Assembly: GCA_019510305.1 (NCBI GenBank)
Contig: JAEKKN010000021.1
Coordinates: forward strand, 1 to 64,000
Origin: Microbacterium sp.
GTDB lineage: Bacteria > Actinomycetota > Actinomycetes > Actinomycetales > Microbacteriaceae
Direction of reading: 5' to 3'
Length of the DNA stretch: 64,000 bases
Position numbers and translations under genes: made by a program. Under the pieces are notes generated by a model, which was not told the origin of the DNA, ran no database searches, and saw only the letters and a program-made list of their open reading frames with translations. Shown in pieces: positions 28,352 to 35,737 of the stretch (position 1 is its first letter; each line of letters begins with the position of its first letter).

Positions 28352-29214
28352 GGCGACTGCTGGTCGTGACCGCTGCCCTGGCCGTCGTCCTCGCCGCCGG
28401 GGTCGTCGAGCGCGCGCATTCCCTCGACGAGGAGCGGGCCGCGACGATCGCCGAGCTGCGCACGGTCTCGACCGCCGCTGACGAGGCCGCCCAGCGCGGC
28501 GACTATCTGCGAGGTGCGATCGTCATCGCCGAGCAGGATGTGGCCGATCGCGCCGCGGTGCTCGCTGTCCGCCCGGCGTTCGTCGCCGAGATCGCGGCGC
28601 TCACGGCCGCACTCGACAGGGCAGCGGGCAAGGTCGACACGACGGCGGATCGAGCATCCGCTCTCTCCGCCCAGCAAGCCGTGCTCGCCGAGCGGGCCGA
28701 CCCCGTCGTCGTCACCAACGCGACGGCCACGATCCACGCGATGACCGCGAAGATCGACGGAGACATCTCGACCTGGCAGGCCGTGCAGCAGGCCCGACGC
28801 GGCCCGGGAGGTCCGGCGTGGTCGTCGAGCGGGCCCGACGGCTACGCACGCGTGCGCGCCGCGCTCGACCACGTGGGCGGCAGCGGCGTCGGGCTGTACG
28901 AGTCGGCGTCGTGCGCGGGAGGCAGCGCTGCCGCGTGCGCCAACAGCAACGGATACATCAAGTACCGCGCCGACATCGTCACCTGGAATGCGGATCGGCT
29001 GAACTGGGCGATGGCCCACGAGCTCGCGCACATCTACCAGTTCCAGGTGTGGGGCGCCCTGACCTCCTCGGCGGCGTATCAGACGATGTTCGGCGGCGAC
29101 CCCGAGTTCCTCGCGAACTGCATGGCCGTGGTGCGCGGGTTCCCCGGATCCGTCGGCTGCAGCGGCGACCAGCAGGCGTGGGCGTCCGGCATCTGGGTCG
29201 GCGCGGTGCAGTGA
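28348..29214 (+). CDS. Putative exported zinc metallopeptidase
   Basis: A 288-residue protein of no recognised family. Residues 1-22 form a signal-like hydrophobic segment (RRLLVVTAALAVVLAAG). A long helical, coiled-coil-like region follows (about 25-150). The C-terminal part contains WAMAHELAHIYQFQ, a HExxH zinc site at His224-Glu225-His228, and a Glu253 in GDPEFLANCMA that could be the third ligand of a gluzincin. Cysteines in SCAGGSAAAC and CMAV/GCSG suggest extracytoplasmic disulfides. The GTG start overlaps the coiled-coil gene upstream. Peptidase activity is inferred from the motif alone. Confidence 0.65.
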   Translation: MRRLLVVTAALAVVLAAGVVERAHSLDEERAATIAELRTVSTAADEAAQRGDYLRGAIVIAEQDVADRAAVLAVRPAFVAEIAALTAALDRAAGKVDTTADRASALSAQQAVLAERADPVVVTNATATIHAMTAKIDGDISTWQAVQQARRGPGGPAWSSSGPDGYARVRAALDHVGGSGVGLYESASCAGGSAAACANSNGYIKYRADIVTWNADRLNWAMAHELAHIYQFQVWGALTSSAAYQTMFGGDPEFLANCMAVVRGFPGSVGCSGDQQAWASGIWVGAVQ

Positions 29215-29215
29215 G

Positions 29216-30055
29216 TCAGTCCGCGGGCGTGGTCGTGTCGATCGCCTCGCGCAGAGGTCGGCGCATGATCCGCCAGTAGCCGACGGGGGAGAGCCGGGTC
29301 AGCACGTCGACGAGCCGCGCCTCGCGCCCGACCATCGTCCGCGCCCGCCTGCGGCGCGTCGCCTGAACGATGCGGGCCGCGGCGGCGGCAGGCTCCGTGT
29401 GGTACATCGCGGCCTGCGCGGCGGCGGCACGCGCGGCGACGGCCGGATCGATCGCGGCCGCGTACCGTCCGTGCAGGATGATCCCGGTACGGACGCCCGC
29501 CGGATACACCGCGCCGACCGTGACGGAGGTGCCCTCGAGCTCGTGGCGGAGGGCTTCGGAGAAGCCGCGCACGGCGAACTTGCTGAGTGCGTAGGGGATG
29601 CGCCCGGCGGGGGCCGCCAGGGCGTAGACGCTGGCGAGGTGCGTGATGTGCGCGGCCGGCGCCCTCTTCAGCGCAGAGAGCAGGGCCTTCGTGATCGAGA
29701 CGGTGCCCCACAGGTTCACGTCGACGAGCCAGCGCATCTCCTCCATCGTGAGCTGCTCGATGTCGCCCAGCATCGATGAACCGGCGCACGTGATGAGGGC
29801 GTTGATCTGCGGGTGGGCGGCCGAGATGTCGGCGGATGCCGCGAAGACCGCGTCGTCATCGCGCAGGTCGACGACGTGAGTCGTGACGGTGGCGTCGGTC
29901 AGGCCTGCAGCGACGGAGGCGAGTGCTTGCGCGTCGTGGTCGACCAGCGCGAGGTGCGCGCCCTGTGTCGCGAGCAGTCGCGCGATCTCGGCGCCCATGC
30001 CGTTCGCGGCGCCGGTGACGACGGTCGTGCGTCCGGTGAGGTCGAGCGGTGTCAC
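29216..30055 (-). CDS. Short-chain dehydrogenase/reductase
   Basis: A 279-residue classical SDR. TGAANGMG is the cofactor loop; the acidic residue in LALVDHD suggests NAD preference; CAGSSMLG is the NAG-equivalent motif; Ser in HLASVYAL and the YALSK motif give the catalytic Ser-Tyr-Lys. The GTG at 30055 is selected for the GAGGAGGA ribosome site just upstream; the longer reading from 30199 would overlap the next gene's promoter. The C-terminus is Arg-rich, as in SDRs that handle lipid-like substrates. Substrate unknown. Confidence 0.87.
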   Translation of the reverse strand: MTPLDLTGRTTVVTGAANGMGAEIARLLATQGAHLALVDHDAQALASVAAGLTDATVTTHVVDLRDDDAVFAASADISAAHPQINALITCAGSSMLGDIEQLTMEEMRWLVDVNLWGTVSITKALLSALKRAPAAHITHLASVYALAAPAGRIPYALSKFAVRGFSEALRHELEGTSVTVGAVYPAGVRTGIILHGRYAAAIDPAVAARAAAAQAAMYHTEPAAAAARIVQATRRRRARTMVGREARLVDVLTRLSPVGYWRIMRRPLREAIDTTTPAD

Positions 30056-30176
30056 GGCATCCTCCTCCCCGCGCCGTCTCTGGTGCGAGGCGACGTGGAC
30101 CCGAACCGGATCCCGATCCATTGTGACCTGCCGGAGCGTCGGGGGGAACCGGTACTCTCGTTCAGAGGAGGTAGCG

Positions 30177-30773
30177 GTGGGACGAACTGCGGATGCCATC
30201 GCCGAGGGCGTCGCGATCGCGACTTCTGCCGCGCGCCTCGCCGTGAAGAATCACATCCTCGTCGGCACGATCGCCGAGGGTGGAGTCTTCGACACCGAGA
30301 AGTACATCGACGACACGCGCGAGGCGCTTCGGGCGATGGCCGAAGAGGCCGAGCAGTCCGAGAAGGCTCTGGCGGAGTTGCGCAAGCGGGCGCGCGGGCG
30401 GCACTCCGATCCTGTGGGCACGCACGACTATCGAGATCGCGACGTGCGCAACCTCAAGCGACGCGCGAGGCAGTCGCATGGCGTCGCCGCGAAACTGCGC
30501 GAGATGATGGACGACCGCGAAGAACTCGGGGTCATCGTCGAAGAGGCGCGTCAGGCCGCCTGGGCCGACGTCAGGCACAATCTCGACCGCCGGCTCCGGG
30601 TCGAGGGCATGCGGCCCGACCAGGATCCCGATTACGATCGCATGCGCGAGGCGCGGATGCAGGCGCTGCGTCTGGTCGATCTGCAGGCGCTGTCGTCCGA
30701 GCAGCGGGCCAAGGCGAAGCGACGCAAGAAGCAGGAGAAAGAGGCCGAGAAGTCGTCTGCGAAGGGGGCCTGA
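30177..30773 (+). CDS. Conserved charged protein of unknown function
   Basis: A 198-residue very polar protein starting at a GTG after AGAGGAGGTAG. Apart from a moderately hydrophobic N-terminal helix (ADAIAEGVAIATSAARLAV) it is a highly charged helical protein, and its C-terminal 25 residues are Lys/Glu-rich (KRRKKQEKEAEK). Similar proteins in related actinobacteria carry, as I recall, the unconvincing label asparagine synthase; nothing in the sequence supports that enzyme. It precedes tRNA-Arg. Function unknown; DNA or RNA binding is possible from charge only. Confidence 0.7.
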   Translation: MGRTADAIAEGVAIATSAARLAVKNHILVGTIAEGGVFDTEKYIDDTREALRAMAEEAEQSEKALAELRKRARGRHSDPVGTHDYRDRDVRNLKRRARQSHGVAAKLREMMDDREELGVIVEEARQAAWADVRHNLDRRLRVEGMRPDQDPDYDRMREARMQALRLVDLQALSSEQRAKAKRRKKQEKEAEKSSAKGA

Positions 30774-30837
30774 GGCGTCGTTTCGCTTTCTCGTAGAGAC
30801 TGTTGTAGGCTGTTCCACGGCCCGCTGAGCAGGCCGG

Positions 30838-30910
30838 GCGCCACTAGCTCAATGGATAGAGCATCTGACTACGGATCAGAAGGTTAGGGGTTCGAGTCCC
30901 TTGTGGCGCA
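30838..30910 (+). tRNA. tRNA-Arg (anticodon ACG)
   Basis: A complete 73-base cloverleaf. Acceptor stem GCGCCAC/GTGGCGC, D arm GCTC-AATGGATA-GAGC, anticodon stem TCTGA/TCAGA with loop CTACGGA giving anticodon ACG (read as ICG, serving CGU/CGC/CGA), and T arm with TTCGAGT loop. The discriminator is A and CCA is not encoded. A terminator follows 46 bases downstream. Confidence 0.97.
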
Positions 30911-30955
30911 CAGGTTCTTCGGAACCGGCAGAACTGTGTTGAGACAGTATTGAGG

Positions 30956-30984
30956 ATCCCCGTCGCGGAAGCGGCGGGGATTTT
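30956..30984 (+). terminator. Rho-independent terminator after tRNA-Arg
   Basis: The stem ATCCCCG/CGGGGAT with a central GC-rich 12-base loop region is followed by TTTT. It is well placed to end the tRNA-Arg transcript. Confidence 0.8.
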
Positions 30985-31009
30985 CGTTTCTCGGATGCGA
31001 GTGGCTGTG

Positions 31010-31088
31010 CCGTCTGCATGCCGGGGATCCGTCTGCATGCCGAGAACGACGGTTTCGACATGCAGACGGAATCTGAACATGCAGACGG
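31010..31088. repeat. Nested inverted repeat with four copies of CCGTCTGCATG
   Basis: The 11-base word CCGTCTGCATG occurs at 31010-31020 and 31029-31039, and its reverse complement at 31059-31069 and 31078-31088. The spacing inside each pair is exactly 19 bases, so the whole block is symmetric about a centre near 31049. It lies between the tRNA-Arg terminator and the 3' end of the LysR gene. Confidence 0.9.
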
Positions 31089-31096
31089 GACGCGCG

Positions 31097-32026
31097 CTAC
31101 CGCAGGTTCGTGATCGCCGGGTCCCTTCGGGCGACTTCGGCCGCCGTCGACACGATCGCACGCCGCATCTCGGCGACGGCGAGAGCGGGCGTCACGTCGG
31201 AGCGATGCGCCAGGCTGATCGTGCGGGTCATCGACGGGTGGGCGAGACGCGCCGAGCGCAGTTCGGGGCGATCCAGCAGCACCATCGCGGGGACGACCGC
31301 CACGCCGACGCCGCGTTCGGCGAAGCGGAGCACGGCATCCATCTCCGCCCCCTCGAGCACGATCGTCGGCGTCAGGCCTGCCGCGCGGAACGCGGCATCC
31401 GTCGTCGCTCGCAGCGAGTAGCTGTCGTCGAAGGCGATCAGTGGAAGCGTGGCGAGGAGCTCGAGGGAGATCACCTCGTCGGTCGTCAGCGCGGGCGCCG
31501 AAGCGGATGACACGACCACGAGCTCCTCGGCGAGGAGGGGCGTGCGGGTCAGGCTGACGCCGGAGACGGGCTGTGCGTCGGACTCGGTGATGAGGGCGAT
31601 GTCGACGGCGCCCACGGCGAGCTGCTCGACGAGCAGGCGCGAGCCGCTCTCGGTGAGGTGCAGATCGACAGCCGGATGTCGGGCGCGGAAAGCGCTGAGA
31701 GCCTCGGCGACCAGGCTGATGCACAGGGTGGGCGGAGCGCCGAGGCGCACGCGCCCGCGGCGGAGGCCGGCGAGCTCGCCCATCTCCTCGCGGATCGATT
31801 CGGCCTCGGCCAGCATCCGCTGCGCGCGGGGAAGCAGGGTCTCGCCGGCGGCGGTGAGCGAGATGTTGCCCCGTGCCCGCTGGAACAGCTCCGCCCCGAG
31901 CTCGCGCTCGAGGGTGGAGATCTGCCGGCTCAGCGAGGGCTGGGCGAGATGCAGGCTCTCGGAGGCACGGGTGAAGTGCCCCAGACGGGCCACTTCCACG
32001 AAGCTGCGCAGCTGCTCGAGATTCAT
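31097..32026 (-). CDS. LysR family transcriptional regulator
   Basis: A 309-residue LysR protein: N-terminal helix-turn-helix (MNLEQLRSFVEVARLGHFTRA, SLHLAQPSLSRQISTLE) and a substrate-binding domain (about residues 90-300). The ATG at 32026 matches the family N-terminus, and the upstream ATG is discarded. It is divergent from the flavoprotein gene, which is the likely regulated target; an AACT-N9-AGTT dyad at 32052-32068 lies between them. Confidence 0.93.
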   Translation of the reverse strand: MNLEQLRSFVEVARLGHFTRASESLHLAQPSLSRQISTLERELGAELFQRARGNISLTAAGETLLPRAQRMLAEAESIREEMGELAGLRRGRVRLGAPPTLCISLVAEALSAFRARHPAVDLHLTESGSRLLVEQLAVGAVDIALITESDAQPVSGVSLTRTPLLAEELVVVSSASAPALTTDEVISLELLATLPLIAFDDSYSLRATTDAAFRAAGLTPTIVLEGAEMDAVLRFAERGVGVAVVPAMVLLDRPELRSARLAHPSMTRTISLAHRSDVTPALAVAEMRRAIVSTAAEVARRDPAITNLR

Positions 32027-32051
32027 GTTCAGAGTGTATCGAGACAAGCGG

Positions 32052-32068
32052 AACTATGCATTGGAGTT
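32052..32068. promoter_or_regulatory. Candidate LysR binding dyad
   Basis: AACT-N9-AGTT, centred on ATGCAT, lies in the 71-base gap between the divergent LysR and flavoprotein genes. LysR sites are usually short interrupted dyads of the T-N11-A kind in exactly this position. The support is position and symmetry only. Confidence 0.35.
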
Positions 32069-32097
32069 ATCGCGGAGAGGTTCTTAGCGTGGACAGC

Positions 32098-33821
32098 ATG
32101 AACGAACGTCAGATCTCCACCACCGTCCTCGTCATCGGAACGGGCGGATCAGGGCTGCGAGCGGCGATCGAGGTCGCCGAGCACGGCATCGACGTCGTCG
32201 CCGTCGGCAAGCGCCCGCGGGGCGACGCACACACCTCGCTCGCCGCAGGCGGCATCAACGCCGCGCTCGGCACGATGGACGCCGACGACAGCTGGCAGCA
32301 GCACGCCGCCGACACCATCAAGGAGAGCTATCTGCTCGCAAACCCGCACACGGTCGAGATCGTCACGCAGGGTGCGGAACGCGGCATCCGCGATCTCGAG
32401 CGCTGGGGCATGGACTTCGCCCGCGAAGACGACGGACGCATCTCGCAGCGATTCTTCGGCGCGCACACCTTCCGCCGAACCGCCTTCGCCGGCGACTACA
32501 CGGGCTCGAGATCCAGCGCACGCTCGTGCGCCGCGCCGAAGAGCTCGACGTGCCGATCCTCGACGGCATCTACATCACGCGCCTGCTCGTGCGCGACAAC
32601 GTCGTGTTCGGCGCCTACGGGTTCGATCAGGCGGACGGCACACGCTATCTGATCCACGCGGATGCCGTGATCCTCGCAGCGGGCGGTCACAACCGCATCT
32701 GGCGCCGCACCTCCTCCCGACGAGACGAGAACACCGGCGACTCGTTCCGGCTGGCCGTCGAGGCGGGAGCGCGGCTGCGAGACCCCGAACTCGTGCAGTT
32801 CCATCCGTCCGGCATCATCGAGCCCGAGAACGCGGCGGGCACTCTCATCTCCGAGGCCGCGCGTGGCGAAGGCGGATTCCTCACCAACGCCCTCGGCGAG
32901 CGGTTCATGGCGAAGTACGACCCCGAGCGCATGGAGCTGTCTACCCGCGACCGCGTCGCGCTCGCGGCGTACACCGAGATCGCCGAGGGCCGCGGAACCG
33001 AGAACGGCGGAGTGTGGCTCGACGTCTCGCACCTGCCGCGCGAGACGATCATGACCCGGCTGCCGCGCGTCTACCAGACGATGATGGAGCTGCAGATGCT
33101 CGACATCACGACCGACCCGATCGAGATCGCGCCCACCGCGCATTACTCGATGGGCGGAGTGTGGGTGCGTCCGGAGGACCACCGCACCGACGTCGAGGGG
33201 CTGTACGCGATCGGCGAGGCATCCAGCGGACTGCACGGCGCCAATCGCCTCGGCGGCAACTCGCTCATCGAGCTCCTCGTCTACGGACGCCTGGTCGGCC
33301 ACGCCGCAATGGCGCACGCAGCGGGTCTCGATGCGCAGCGCCGGTCAGCGGATGCCGTGGCCGCGGCCCGCGCCGAGATCGACGACCTGCTGGCCGCCGA
33401 CGGGCGCGAGAACGTGCGCGCTCTGCAGCGGGCGATCCGCAACACCATGACCGCGCACGCCGGCGTCGTCCGTTCAGAAGAGGGCCTTCGCACCGGCCTC
33501 GCTGAGCTCGACCTCATCGAGGGTCGCATGGAGGACATCGGCATCCACCCCGACATCGCCGGTTACCAGGATCTCGCGCACGCTTTCGATCTGAAAGCGT
33601 CGGCGCTCGCTGCCCGGGCCACGCTGGAGGCTGCGAGGGAGAGGCGCGAGACGCGCGGATGCCACAACCGCAGCGACTTCCCCGACACCGATCCCACGCT
33701 GCAGGTGAACCTGGTCTGGTCGCCGACCACGGGCGTCACGCGAGAGGAGATCCCGCCCATCCCCGCCGAGATCGCCGAGCTCATGCGCGAGGTCGACACG
33801 GCGGGAAAGCTCGTCGAGTAG
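32098..33821 (+). pseudogene. Fumarate reductase/aspartate oxidase-like flavoprotein with a one-base frameshift
   Basis: A flavoprotein of the succinate dehydrogenase/fumarate reductase/L-aspartate oxidase family, about 574 residues once corrected. The first frame carries the FAD loop VIGTGGSGLRAAIEVAEHG and HTSLAAGGINAALGT, and ends its homology at AFAGDYTG. The rest continues in the next frame as EIQRTLVRRAEELDV, then PTAHYSMGGVWV and YAIGEASSGLHGANRLGGNSL. A single base is missing near 32504 (GGCTC where GGCCTC would restore the frame). No iron-sulfur or membrane subunit, nadA or nadC is adjacent. The LysR gene is divergent. The reaction is not assignable. Confidence 0.85.
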
Positions 33822-33838
33822 CCGACTGGCCCCTCCAA

Positions 33839-33885
33839 TCGCAGTTCGTGCCGCTTCGCCATCGACCAGGCGGCACGAACTGCGA
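33839..33885. repeat. 16-bp perfect inverted repeat (bidirectional terminator or extragenic palindrome)
   Basis: TCGCAGTTCGTGCCGC at 33839-33854 pairs perfectly with 33870-33885 across a 15-base loop. It lies between two convergent genes (flavoprotein and acidic protein). There is no T-tract on either side, so intrinsic termination would be inefficient; its placement still suits a two-way terminator. Confidence 0.75.
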
Positions 33886-33892
33886 CCGGAAC

Positions 33893-34204
33893 TCATTCCC
33901 CTGCGTCGGACTCCGGGGCGTCGATCACGCCGATGCCGACGGCCCGGTGATCGGGCTCGGCGTCATCGGGAGCCGGCGCCTTCGGCTCCTCCTCCGGTTC
34001 CTTCTCGGTGCTCGGTTCCTCGAGCTCCTCGTTGCTCGGAACCTGCGCGGGGTCGGCATCCTCCGGCGACTCCGCCTGCTCCGGCTTCTCGGCGGTGCCC
34101 TGGGTGAACTCGCCGGCGTCGGCTCCCGAAGACGGGGAAGGGGTGGGCGTCTGGGTTTCGGGGTCGCGGCCGGCCGGATCCTGCGCGGGTGCGCTGTTCG
34201 TCAT
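33893..34204 (-). CDS. Acidic, disordered small protein
   Basis: A 103-residue protein dominated by Pro, Glu, Asp, Ser, Thr and Ala, without hydrophobic segments (EKPEQAESPEDADPAQV, EELEEPSTEKEPEEEPK). Predicted to be intrinsically disordered and strongly acidic. The ATG at 34204 has AAAGGCACC upstream. I do not recognise a family; codon use fits real coding in this genome. It is the last gene of the leftward set beginning with the ECF sigma factor, or is independent of it (87-base gap). Confidence 0.65.
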   Translation of the reverse strand: MTNSAPAQDPAGRDPETQTPTPSPSSGADAGEFTQGTAEKPEQAESPEDADPAQVPSNEELEEPSTEKEPEEEPKAPAPDDAEPDHRAVGIGVIDAPESDAGE

Positions 34205-34291
34205 GATGGTGCCTTTCGCCTGGGTCGATGCGATCAGCATGCCGCCTCGACCGCGCGCGAGGCAGGGGGTTGACGGAGCCCGATTCGGGCA

Positions 34292-35131
34292 TCAGCCGAT
34301 CTCGCGGGTCTCCATCGCGACGATCGTGTCGCCTTCCGAGGTCACGAACAGCAGCGACACCGGCATCCCGTCCTCGATCGCGACCACGGCGAAGCCGTCG
34401 CCGAGCTCGACGACGTCGAAGTCGAAGCCCTTCGCGTAGCGGTGGTACGCGGCCGCGCTCGATGCGACCTTCTCCGCACCCCGGAGGATGCGGACGCCGT
34501 CGGCCCCCAGATCCTGCCGGAACTCGACGTCGGGGTGCAGGAGGGCGAGGAGTCCGGCGAAGTCGCCGTCCTTCGCCGCCGCGAGGAACGCGTCGACCAC
34601 GCGCCTGCGCTGCTCGTGTGTCGCCGCCTGCAGCTGATCCTCCGGCGCCGCGCCGCGTACGCGGTCGCGCGCGCGGCTCGCGAGCTTGCGGGCGGCAGGC
34701 GCGGTGCGATCCACGAGCGGCGCGACCTCATCGAAGGACAGGCCGAACACGTCGTGCAGCACGTAGGCGAGGCGTTCGTCGGGGCTCAGCTGCTCGAGCA
34801 CGAGCATGAGCGCATACCCGACGCGGTCGGCGCTCTCGGCATGCACGACCGGATCGTCGCCGTCGGGAGCCCGCTCCGCGTCGGGGATGACATCGAGCGG
34901 GCTCTCGCGGCGTCGTGTGCGCGAGCGCAGCTGGTCGAGGCAGATCCGGCTGACGACCCGCGTCAGCCAGGCGCGCAGATCGTCGGCGTCCGGCGTCGCC
35001 CGCGCGACTCGGAGCCAGGCCTCCTGCACGGCGTCCTCGGCATCGGCGTGGGAACCGAGCATGCGATACGCCACGGCGGTGAGGTAGCGCCGGTGGCTCT
35101 CGAACTCCTCGGCCAGCGGTGTCGACTGCAT
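34292..35131 (-). CDS. ECF sigma factor with C-terminal SnoaL-like domain (ECF41/SigJ-like)
   Basis: A 279-residue sigma factor: region 2 (residues about 10-75, LTAVAYRMLGSHADAEDAVQEAWL), region 4 (about 110-165, LSPDERLAYVLHDVFGLSFDEVA) and a fused SnoaL-like domain (about 178-279, VDAFLAAAKDGDFAGLLALLHPDVEF) that regulates such sigma factors in cis instead of an anti-sigma factor. The WLPEP linker motif expected for ECF41 between regions 2 and 4 is not seen, so it may belong to a SigJ/ECF56-like branch. It lies 17 bases downstream of a carboxymuconolactone-decarboxylase-family gene, the usual ECF41 partner. Confidence 0.9.
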   Translation of the reverse strand: MQSTPLAEEFESHRRYLTAVAYRMLGSHADAEDAVQEAWLRVARATPDADDLRAWLTRVVSRICLDQLRSRTRRRESPLDVIPDAERAPDGDDPVVHAESADRVGYALMLVLEQLSPDERLAYVLHDVFGLSFDEVAPLVDRTAPAARKLASRARDRVRGAAPEDQLQAATHEQRRRVVDAFLAAAKDGDFAGLLALLHPDVEFRQDLGADGVRILRGAEKVASSAAAYHRYAKGFDFDVVELGDGFAVVAIEDGMPVSLLFVTSEGDTIVAMETREIG

Positions 35132-35148
35132 GCTCGGCAACCTACCCG

Positions 35149-35640
35149 TCAGAACGATCCGGCGGGCTGCCGGATCGCCGCGTTCAGACGATTCCAGACG
35201 TTGATGGCGCCGATCTCGAAGAGCAGTCCCGAGAGCTGCTTGCGGTCGAAGTGGGTCGACAGCTCGGTCCAGAGCTCGTCCGATACGGGGTCGTGGTTGT
35301 CCGCGAGACGTGTGAGCACCTCGGTGAGTTCGAGGGCCGCGCGCTCGGCCGCGGTGAAGTACGGAGCGTCGCGCCACGCGGCGACGGCGTGCAGCCGCTC
35401 GGGTGCGGCGCCGTCCTCGACGATCTGACGCGAGTGGTCGACGACGCACCAGCTGCAGCCGTTGATCTGGCTCGCCCGCAGTGAGACGAGGTGCAGGATC
35501 TCCTCGGGAACGCCTGCGGCCTGGGCTGCGCGGTTGACGCCGCTGATCGCGTCGATGCCGCCTTCGAGCAGGAACGCCGGGTGCGGCATCCGCGCCTTGT
35601 GGGTGACGACCTCGGACGATGCGGTGGTGGTGATGGTCAT
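35149..35640 (-). CDS. AhpD/carboxymuconolactone decarboxylase family protein
   Basis: A 163-residue AhpD-like protein with the redox motif CSWCVVDHS (CxxC plus His) near residue 61, which acts as a peroxidase-like or alkylhydroperoxidase centre. The N-terminus (HPAFLLEGGIDAISGVNRA) matches the actinobacterial branch. It is co-directional with and 17 bases upstream of the ECF sigma gene, and an ECF41-like promoter precedes it, so the sigma factor most likely controls its own operon including this gene. Start 35640 follows GAAGGAGAA. Confidence 0.92.
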   Translation of the reverse strand: MTITTTASSEVVTHKARMPHPAFLLEGGIDAISGVNRAAQAAGVPEEILHLVSLRASQINGCSWCVVDHSRQIVEDGAAPERLHAVAAWRDAPYFTAAERAALELTEVLTRLADNHDPVSDELWTELSTHFDRKQLSGLLFEIGAINVWNRLNAAIRQPAGSF

Positions 35641-35674
35641 TTCGGTTCTCCTTCGTCGATGGTTCTGAAGAGGA

Positions 35675-35701
35675 GACGAACGGGGCGGCGGATATGTGAC
35701 C
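35675..35701 (-). promoter_or_regulatory. ECF41-like promoter for the AhpD/ECF operon
   Basis: On the minus strand GGTCACA (35701-35695) and CGTC (35678-35675) are separated by exactly 16 bases. The published ECF41 promoter pattern is TGTCACA-N16-CGTC, so this matches 10 of 11 positions with the right spacing, upstream of the expected partner gene. Confidence 0.75.
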
Positions 35702-35737
35702 GATCCGGCGAGATCACTTCGGACGTAAGCTGGAGGC

